Assembly: GCF_002086675.1 (NCBI RefSeq)
Contig: NZ_MVIF01000011.1
Span: forward strand, 1-64,000
Source of the DNA: Mycobacterium persicum
GTDB lineage: Bacteria; Actinomycetota; Actinomycetes; Mycobacteriales; Mycobacteriaceae
DNA: 64,000 nt
Direction of reading: 5' to 3'
Shown: piece after piece, positions 58,256-64,000 of the stretch
How positions within the stretch are numbered: position 1 is the stretch's first letter
Layout of the letters: every line of letters begins with the position of its first letter
The notes under the pieces: generated by a model
Seen by the model: only the letters and a program-made list of their open reading frames with translations
The model's database searches: none
What the model was told of the DNA's origin: nothing
Translations under genes and position numbers: made by a program

Positions 58256-58696
58256 TCAGCTCGACGGCAGCCGCACCACCTGCAGGAAGAACTCATCGAT
58301 CTGCCGAACCGCGGTCATGAACTGGTCGAGGTCGACCGGCTTGGTGACATAGGCGTTCGCGTGCAGCTTGTAGCTGCGCAAGATGTCTTCCTCCGCCGCG
58401 GAGGTGGTGAGCACCACGACCGGGATGCGCGACAGGTCGGGATCCGACTTGATCTTCTCGAGCAACTGCCGACCGTCGTACTTCGGCAGGTTCAAATCGA
58501 GCAGGATCAAATCGGGTCGGGGCGCATCGTGGAACTCACCGCGCCGGTAGAGGTAATCAAGCCCCTCTTCCCCGTCGCGCGCGACGTGGAGCCTGTTCTT
58601 GACCTTGTTGTGCTCGAACGCTTCTCGAGTGATGAGCTCGTCACCCGGGTCGTCTTCGACGAGCAGGATATCGATGGGGCGGCCTGCCGATGTCAT
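58256..58696 (-). CDS. Single-domain response regulator (Rcp1/CheY-like)
   Basis: A 146-residue receiver without an output domain. Acidic pair LLVEDDPGDE, phospho-Asp in LILLDLNLPKYDG, Thr/Ser switch VVVLTTSAAEED and Lys in YVTKPVDLDQF. Its ATG overlaps the kinase stop (ATGA), so it is the third gene of the operon. Such regulators follow phytochrome-like kinases and act as phosphate shuttles or sinks. Confidence 0.93.
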   Translation of the reverse strand: MTSAGRPIDILLVEDDPGDELITREAFEHNKVKNRLHVARDGEEGLDYLYRRGEFHDAPRPDLILLDLNLPKYDGRQLLEKIKSDPDLSRIPVVVLTTSAAEEDILRSYKLHANAYVTKPVDLDQFMTAVRQIDEFFLQVVRLPSS

Positions 58697-60309
58697 GTGG
58701 TGTTCCTTCCGGGGAGGGCACTAATTTCCGTCGGCATCCGCGGCGCCGCGGGCGCGGCAATGGGTAGCGTGAACTGGAAGCGCGTTCCATCGGTGAAAGA
58801 CGTGTCGATCCAGACGACGCCGCCGTGGTGCTCGACGATCTTGCGGCACAACGCAAGACCCAAGCCCGTTCCTCCGTAAGCGTCGCGGCCGTGCAGCCGT
58901 TGGAAGATGATGAAGACCTTGTCGGTGAATTCCTCCGGGATGCCGATGCCGTTGTCGGTCACGCTGAACAGCCACCGACCATCGCGTTCGCCGCTGCCCC
59001 GGCGGCAGTCGATGACGACCCGCGGCGCCCGGTCGGGGCGCCGGAACTTGACCGCGTTGCCAATCAGGTTCTGCCACAACATCGTCAGCAACGTCGGGTC
59101 CCCCACCACCCACGGCAGCGGCTCGGCGGGTCGCACAATGTGGGCATCTGATTCCTCGATCGCGGTGGCGAGGTTGGCCAGGGCGGCGTCCAGCGTCGTG
59201 TCGAGGTCGACGTCGGTGCTCGTGGTGCCCAACCGGCCGACCCGGGAGAACCTGAGCAGGTCGTTGATGAGCACCTGCATGCGTTTGGCTCCGTCGACCG
59301 CGAAGCCGATGTATTCCAGGCCGCGCTCGTCGAGCTGATCGGCGTATCGCTTTTCGAGCAGCTGACAAAAGGCGGCGACCTTGCGCAACGGTTCCTGCAG
59401 ATCGTGGGACGCGACATAGGCGAACTGCTCCAGTTCGGCGTTCGAGCGCCGCAACTCGAGGGCCTGCTCATCCAATTGCGCCCGGGCCGTACGCGACGCC
59501 TCGAGCTCCTCCACCATGCGCTGCCGCATGTTCTCGACGTCGACGGCGATGCCCCGGATGTCTTTGGGTCTGCTGGGCGGCGTGATGGCTTCGCCGAAGT
59601 TGCCTTCGGTGACCCGCCGGCATGCCCGCGCCAGCGCAGCCAGCGGACGGGTGACCGCCCGTCTGGTCAACAGCCCCAGCAACGCCGCCGTGGCGAAGAA
59701 CACCAGCACCATCGCGGCCAGCACCCGGTTGCGCCAGACGTCCATGTGGGCAAGCCGGTCGGCCGCCTGCGCCCGGGCCTGCGCCAGATGCTGGTTCTGC
59801 ACGCCGAAAAGTTCACGGAGCCGGTCGAATTGGGCCTTGCCTATGGCCACGATGGCGCCGTTGACCACGATGGGAGTGTCCGGGGTGACCTGCGCGATCA
59901 GCGGTTGGGCATAGCTGGTCCGCCAGGCGGTGGCGGCGTTTTCGACCGCGTCCAAGTCCGCCAGCAGTTCAGGGTGGTGGGCCAGTCGCCGGCGGATGTC
60001 GTCGGCGGCGGCCTGCTCGGCGCGCTGCCCCTCGTAGTAGGGACCGAGGAACTGCTTGTCGGCCGATATCAGGTAGCCGCGGATGCCGGTTTCCTGGTCT
60101 CGTAATGCCGACTGCAATTGGCAGGCCGCTACCCGCGACGGCGCAATGTCGTCGCGGAGTTGGCGCGACAACTCGTCGGTGCGATTCAGCAATATCGCAC
60201 CCGTCACCGCTCCCGTGAGCACCATCATGCCCATGACCGCCAGCACCAGCGCTTGCCATCCCCGCACGGTGAGTTCTATTCGGCGCCATGCCATCCCGCC
60301 GGCAGTCAT
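58693..60309 (-). CDS. Sensor histidine kinase with CHASE3-like sensor
   Basis: A 538-residue membrane kinase. Two membrane helices (about 16-40 and 192-214) flank an extracytoplasmic helical CHASE3-like domain (CQLQSALRDQETGIRGYLIS). HAMP (RAVTRPLAALARACRRVTEG) and coiled coil follow; the HisKA box is FAYVASHDLQEPLRKVA, phytochrome-like; the ATPase has N box NLIGNAVKF, G1 DNGIGIP and G2 [13 protein letters not shown]. It is coupled to both neighbours by four-base ATGA overlaps. Confidence 0.93.
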   Translation of the reverse strand: MTAGGMAWRRIELTVRGWQALVLAVMGMMVLTGAVTGAILLNRTDELSRQLRDDIAPSRVAACQLQSALRDQETGIRGYLISADKQFLGPYYEGQRAEQAAADDIRRRLAHHPELLADLDAVENAATAWRTSYAQPLIAQVTPDTPIVVNGAIVAIGKAQFDRLRELFGVQNQHLAQARAQAADRLAHMDVWRNRVLAAMVLVFFATAALLGLLTRRAVTRPLAALARACRRVTEGNFGEAITPPSRPKDIRGIAVDVENMRQRMVEELEASRTARAQLDEQALELRRSNAELEQFAYVASHDLQEPLRKVAAFCQLLEKRYADQLDERGLEYIGFAVDGAKRMQVLINDLLRFSRVGRLGTTSTDVDLDTTLDAALANLATAIEESDAHIVRPAEPLPWVVGDPTLLTMLWQNLIGNAVKFRRPDRAPRVVIDCRRGSGERDGRWLFSVTDNGIGIPEEFTDKVFIIFQRLHGRDAYGGTGLGLALCRKIVEHHGGVVWIDTSFTDGTRFQFTLPIAAPAAPRMPTEISALPGRNTT

Positions 60310-61544
60310 CGGATCGTGCGCTCCACCCGTAGCACGGCGATGTCGTCGGTGAGTCCGCCGAGCGACTGGGCGCGCTGCTGCGCTCCGTCGATGAGCGCGT
60401 CGACGAATGCGGGACCGGGCAGCGCCGCGTGCGAGCGGGCCAGCGCTAGCAGGCCGTCCTCACCGAGGCGTTCCCGGCCCGATCCCGAATATCCCTCGAA
60501 CAGCCCGTCGGTGATCAGCAGCAGCCCGTGGCCGGCCGGCAATGCCAACTCATGCCGCGGCCAGTTGTCGAGATGCAGGCCCAGGGCTGGGCCGGCCGGT
60601 GGCTCGAGCCATTCCACGGTGCCGCCGCCGTGCAACAACATCCCGGGATGACCGGCCCGGATCACCTTGATGCGGCCGCCATCGGGTGAGCCTGACCGAC
60701 CGGCGGGGATGGTCAGACTGAGCACCGTCGCGAACACCCCGTCGCCGGAGCGCTCGGCGCGCAACACCTGCTCCAGGCGCCGCATCAGGTCGACGCCGTC
60801 GACGCCGGCCAATGTCAGCGCACGCCAGGCGATCCGCAGTGCCGCACCCAGGGCCGCCTCGTTCGGCCCGTGTCCCGCGACGTCGCCGATCAGTACGTGG
60901 ACGACCCGGTCCGGGGTTTGGACGACGTCGTAGAAGTCCCCGCACAGCAAGGCGTCTTCACGGCTGGGCCGGTACCGGGCGACGATGTCGACGCCGGGGC
61001 GGTCGAGCAGCAGCGGGGAGGGCAGCAGGCCACGTTCGAGCAGGGCATTCTCCCGCGCTCGAAGCCGGCTGGCGTGCAGGTCGGCGGCAATCAGCTCGGC
61101 ACGCTTGCGCTCGATCGCGTACAGCAATGCGCGGCGCAGCATTTCGGGTTCGACCCGCCCCTTGACCAGGTAGTCCTGCGCACCCGCCGCCACTGCGGTA
61201 GCGCCGAAGTACTCATCGTTGAGGCCGGTCAGCACGACTATCGGGACGCTGGTGTCGCGTTTGGCGATGCGGTCAAGCGCGTCCATCCCGTTGGCGTCGG
61301 GAAGGTTCAAATCCAGCAGCACGCAGTCGGGCCGGGCGGAGTCCAGCTCACGCTCGGCGTGTGCCACCGAGGGTGCCCATCTCACCTCGATATCGCTGAG
61401 CGCGTCGGCGATCAGGTTTTCGACGAGGACGGCGTCGGCCCGATCGTCTTCGATCAGCAGCAAGGACAACAACTGCCGTTGCGCCGCGGGGGCGATGCCG
61501 GGACCCGGCACAGGCGTCAGGTCGCGCTTACGTGGCGCGCGCAC
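60306..61544 (-). CDS. Receiver-PP2C (SpoIIE/RsbU-type) phosphatase
   Basis: A 412-residue protein from GTG 61544. N-terminal receiver (about 25-150) with LLIEDDRADAVL and phospho-Asp in CVLLDLNLPDANG; short coiled linker; PP2C domain (about 190-410) with metal aspartates in CGDFYDVV, IGDVAGHGPNEA, ITDGLFEGYSG and TDDIAVLRV. Such phosphatases remove phosphate from anti-anti-sigma factors and free sigma factors in the general stress response. First gene of the operon with the kinase and the single receiver. Confidence 0.92.
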   Translation of the reverse strand: MRAPRKRDLTPVPGPGIAPAAQRQLLSLLLIEDDRADAVLVENLIADALSDIEVRWAPSVAHAERELDSARPDCVLLDLNLPDANGMDALDRIAKRDTSVPIVVLTGLNDEYFGATAVAAGAQDYLVKGRVEPEMLRRALLYAIERKRAELIAADLHASRLRARENALLERGLLPSPLLLDRPGVDIVARYRPSREDALLCGDFYDVVQTPDRVVHVLIGDVAGHGPNEAALGAALRIAWRALTLAGVDGVDLMRRLEQVLRAERSGDGVFATVLSLTIPAGRSGSPDGGRIKVIRAGHPGMLLHGGGTVEWLEPPAGPALGLHLDNWPRHELALPAGHGLLLITDGLFEGYSGSGRERLGEDGLLALARSHAALPGPAFVDALIDGAQQRAQSLGGLTDDIAVLRVERTIR

Positions 61545-61640
61545 AGATAACCACGCCTTCTACCTCACTCCCCCTGGCCGCGGTGTACCCGTTTGCTCGA
61601 GTCCGACGATGACCGACGATAGCCGGTCCCCGGTTGTGCC
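61545..61640. promoter_or_regulatory. Likely promoter region of the signalling operon
   Basis: The only untranscribed side of the three-gene leftward operon. No clear -10 element is named; assignment rests on position only. Confidence 0.3.
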
Positions 61641-61880
61641 GACGTCTGCCTCCCACCCCGACGGTCGGCAGCGCTGCGAGCTCGACTTTACTGGCGGATC
61701 CTGAGCGTGAACCGCCGTCGTCGGGCGTGGGCAGGAAATGTCAGCGCAGCAGCGCCCTGGACATCACTACCCGCTGGATGGTTGGCGCCCTCGGATTGCA
61801 CGACTCTCGATGCTGCCGTCCAGTCGGGAGCCCGTTAGGTCGGCGAACGCAGCGCCGCGTCGGTTGTGGCCGCTGGTCGA
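61640..61880 (-). pseudogene. Decayed copy of the fadE25 3' end
   Basis: Bases 61742-61756 (cagcgcagcagcgcc) match the true fadE25 end at 63819, and the following bases read, on the minus strand, as the end [12 protein letters not shown] with a two-base loss before it. Further blocks line up in order: ggatcc at 61696 with 63786, and ccgcgtcggttgtgg at 61855 with ccgcgtcggtggtga at 63955. Offsets drift from 2,077 to 2,100 bases through small indels. It is a vestigial tail of an acyl-CoA dehydrogenase gene. Confidence 0.75.
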
Positions 61881-61954
61881 TCGATTCGGCTCCCCCGTGA
61901 CAGCCACACCGTTGCGTTCAACTCATGCCTTCGAACTGCTGTCGGCCGAAGACC

Positions 61955-63211
61955 TCACCCCGCGACGCCGACCAACGCCGGCATCCAACCGGCCGGCAGC
62001 ATCGGCAGCCGCGCGCCGCCAAACTCATCACCAACACCGACCAAACCAGCGGCTGGCATCGCAGTCCTATTGGCCAACGTCCCGGCAAACCCGATTGCGC
62101 CGGCCCCCTGATCGGCGGCCGCCACCGCCGACACCAGCTGGGCCTGCGACACCACCGCCGCACCTGTTACCGGCTCCACCACATCCACCGCCATCGCCGC
62201 TACCGGAGCCACCGAAGCCAGCTGAGCGACCGGAACGGCCGCACCCACGGATCCGAGCAACGGTGCGCCAGCAGCACCGGCCACTGCCGGAGCAAGATCA
62301 GCGGCGAACTCCGCCAACAATGGAACGACACCAAACAAATTCCCGAAGACCCATTCAACAATAATTCCTATGACACCAACGACACCGTACGTCAGCAGCC
62401 CTAATATCGAGAAGCCGTTAATGGCAAACTCCAAGAAAAGTGGGATGTCTGCTATCAACTGGAAAATTAGTCCAATCACATTGAAACTCAGGACGGCCAA
62501 GGCTATCCAGAGAAAAGCCAAGCCGACGGGAATGAGCTCCGAGAGGAATGTCGGAAGGACTTCCCACAACAGCTTGCCCACATAATCCAGGAACGCCATG
62601 ATTTCTTGCCAGGGAAATGGGCTGAGAGTTTGGGCGATCGTGGCCGCGGTGTCGGCGGCCGCACCGGTACCGGGTTTGAGAATGGCCGGAGCCGGAACGG
62701 CGTGAGGTGCGGCGGCCAGTGCGGTTACGCAGGCAGTCTCGTAGACGCCCATGGTGGTGGCGGCCTGGATCCACATCCGCACATAATCGGCTTCATTGAG
62801 CGCAATCGGGATCGTGTTGATACCAAAGAAATTCGTGGCCGCCAGCACCGCATGGGTGGCGTGGTTGGCGATTAACTCAGCCAAGGTAGGCATTGCCGCC
62901 AGCGCACCGACATAGGCGCTGGCCGCGGCGTCATGAACCGCCGCATTACCCGCGCTGTCGGCACTGGCCTGCAGCAACCACGCCAGATACGGAATATAGG
63001 CCGCCGCGCATAGCTCCGCGCTGGGACCCTGCCAAGCCGCGCCGGTCACTCCGGCCAGCACCACGGTCAGTTCCTCGGCCACCGCCGCGTACTCGGCACT
63101 CAGCGACGACCACTGCTCACCGGCCGCCAGCACCGCAGCCGGCCCCGGACCAGCGCTGAGCAATGCCGAATGCACCTCGGGCGGGCATGCCATCCAGATC
63201 GGCGAACTCAT
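61955..63211 (-). CDS. PPE family protein
   Basis: A 418-residue PPE protein, ATG 63211. PPE at residues 10-12 in [13 protein letters not shown]; the WxG of the helical hairpin is W60-Q-G62 ([10 protein letters not shown]); the conserved [20 protein letters not shown] segment closes the PPE domain near residue 145. The C-terminal half has long hydrophobic stretches ([20 protein letters not shown]), then an Ala/Val-rich end with no repeats of the MPTR type. Likely exported by an ESX type VII system with its PE partner. Coupled by ATGA overlap to the short PE-like gene. Confidence 0.9.
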   Translation of the reverse strand: MSSPIWMACPPEVHSALLSAGPGPAAVLAAGEQWSSLSAEYAAVAEELTVVLAGVTGAAWQGPSAELCAAAYIPYLAWLLQASADSAGNAAVHDAAASAYVGALAAMPTLAELIANHATHAVLAATNFFGINTIPIALNEADYVRMWIQAATTMGVYETACVTALAAAPHAVPAPAILKPGTGAAADTAATIAQTLSPFPWQEIMAFLDYVGKLLWEVLPTFLSELIPVGLAFLWIALAVLSFNVIGLIFQLIADIPLFLEFAINGFSILGLLTYGVVGVIGIIVEWVFGNLFGVVPLLAEFAADLAPAVAGAAGAPLLGSVGAAVPVAQLASVAPVAAMAVDVVEPVTGAAVVSQAQLVSAVAAADQGAGAIGFAGTLANRTAMPAAGLVGVGDEFGGARLPMLPAGWMPALVGVAG

Positions 63212-63378
63212 GCCAGATCAGCCGCGGGAGCATTGGAGACGGTGGCGGCAATATCGCCGGCGGCATGACCGGCCCCGGCGATCACCGGCGCAGCGACACC
63301 GTGCGCAGCCGCCAACCGAGTACTCGGCACCGACGGGGCCGCGCCCGCCGAATCCCCAGAAACCATCCGCAGCGTCAA
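63208..63378 (-). CDS. Short PE-like protein coupled to the PPE gene
   Basis: A 56-residue ORF from TTG 63378 with GAAGAGGTG upstream. The beginning MTLRMV and the helix [15 protein letters not shown] line up with PE proteins that start MTLRVVPEGL and have RLAAAHA-SAAPVI at the same spacing. After that the usual second helix (about 45 residues) is lost and only [20 protein letters not shown] follows. TGA overlaps the PPE start (ATGA), the normal PE-PPE coupling. It may be a non-functional remnant kept for translation of PPE, or a minimal PE partner. Confidence 0.65.
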   Translation of the reverse strand: MTLRMVSGDSAGAAPSVPSTRLAAAHGVAAPVIAGAGHAAGDIAATVSNAPAADLA

Positions 63379-63817
63379 GACCACACCTCTTCCGATGCTT
63401 TCAGGGCTTCAGGCGCCGCATCCGAACTCATCGGCACCGAATTGGTTGATTGATTGCAACATGGCGCGACGGGTCCAGCAAGGCGGTGTCAATAGATTCA
63501 GGCACTCGAATCTTCAATGGAAGTTATCAAGTCGAGAAGGGCGATTTTCAGGCCGGCGGACCGGGGCGTGTCTCATCCAGAAGCGATGTGAAATTGGCAG
63601 AATTTACCCGAAGTGCGCACGTCCGCGTCGGCGATTTAGCTTATACCCGGTGTGCTGGCGGGGCAGCGATGCATCACGAGGTGGCCCCGCACTGGAGCTA
63701 GCGCCTCCCAGAACGTCGACCGGCTGACCAGAATCGGCGGCGGCTCCAACGAGCTTGCCGACCGCAGCCAGCGGTACCGGCCCGCGGATCCGGTGCGGTG
63801 AACCGACTCGACCCTGC
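63379..63817. other. Intergenic region between fadE25 and the PE-like gene
   Basis: 439 bases with lower G+C around 63440-63660. One plus-strand frame (63450-63701, TTG start, 83 residues) is open but has no family or good ribosome site. The promoter of the PE-PPE pair should lie in 63380-63480. No terminator or repeat is obvious apart from the duplication shared with 61640-61880. Confidence 0.4.
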
Positions 63818-64000
63818 TCAGCGCAGCAACGCCCGCGACATCACCACGCGCTGGATCTGGTTGGTGCCCTCGTAGATCTGAGTGATCTTGGCGTCGCGCA
63901 TCATTCGCTCGACCGGGAAGTCGACGGTGTAGCCGGCGCCGCCGAACAACTGGACCGCGTCGGTGGTGACCTCCATCGCGACGTCGGAGGCAAAACATTT
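63818..64000 (-). CDS. fadE25: Acyl-CoA dehydrogenase FadE25 (3' end only)
   Basis: The last 60 codons of an acyl-CoA dehydrogenase continuing past the right edge. Visible: [36 protein letters not shown] (the catalytic glutamate of the family is the Glu of YEGT) and VVMSRALLR at the end. Position after the Rv3273 neighbourhood and sequence match fadE25 (Rv3274c), which serves beta-oxidation. Confidence 0.9.
   Translation of the reverse strand, partial: KCFASDVAMEVTTDAVQLFGGAGYTVDFPVERMMRDAKITQIYEGTNQIQRVVMSRALLR

Noticed and set aside
63450..63701. 83-codon plus-strand ORF
   Set aside because: TTG start with no ribosome site, no family, and it overlaps the duplicated fadE25 flank.

Overview
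The window is a 64 kb piece of a slow-growing Mycobacterium chromosome. G+C is high, GTG and TTG starts are common, and the protein set is mycobacterium-specific: MtrA/MtrB/LpqB, WhiB2, FbiA/FbiB, PacL/CtpC, PknD with a beta-propeller, and a PE/PPE pair. From about 10.5 to 55 kb the order follows M. tuberculosis Rv3240c (secA1) to Rv3273, and the right edge holds the 3' end of fadE25 (Rv3274c). It is not M. tuberculosis itself: several loci are inserted, duplicated or broken. Rv numbers are recalled from family knowledge, not from a search.

Region by region. 0-3.4 kb is a lower-G+C accessory patch with a barstar-family immunity protein, a second small gene between 20-bp direct repeats, and a kynurenine formamidase / tryptophan 2,3-dioxygenase pair. 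3.4-4.3 kb has no convincing gene. 4.3-8.2 kb holds an MddA/NnrU-like membrane methyltransferase, an HD-GYP protein with a LuxR tail, an unknown protein and an SRPBCC protein. 8.5-9.6 kb is a deletion scar joining the C-terminal stubs of a PucR-type regulator and a Baeyer-Villiger monooxygenase. An alpha/beta hydrolase follows, then secA1, the hibernation factor gene and a comF-like gene. An L,D-transpeptidase and a Pro/Val/Ala repeat protein with a 27-bp tandem repeat are inserted before the Rv3243c-lpqB-mtrB-mtrA-tmk-sahH block.

24.6-31.4 kb is the alkane hydroxylase operon (alkB-rubA-rubB-alkX) with a clear palindromic operator, an APC transporter and two tandem FAD monooxygenases. 31.4-46.7 kb is cell-envelope and cofactor biosynthesis: manA, an SIS-like gene and manB for mannose phosphates; whiB2; fbiA/fbiB for coenzyme F420; the mamA DNA methylase and a NUDIX gene; manC-type guanylyltransferase, wbbL, rmlD and an LCP ligase, which build mannan precursors and the arabinogalactan linker.

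47-50.6 kb is the metal-efflux pair pacL/ctpC and a CDF-like membrane protein. 50.7-54.9 kb has a truncated SAM methyltransferase, a CoA-transferase and a SulP-carbonic anhydrase fusion. 54.9-58 kb carries pknD and pstS2, which sit elsewhere in M. tuberculosis. 58.2-61.5 kb is a translationally coupled signalling operon (receiver-PP2C, CHASE3-like kinase, single receiver). The end holds a short PE-like gene coupled to a PPE gene, lying between a decayed copy and the true copy of the fadE25 3' end.
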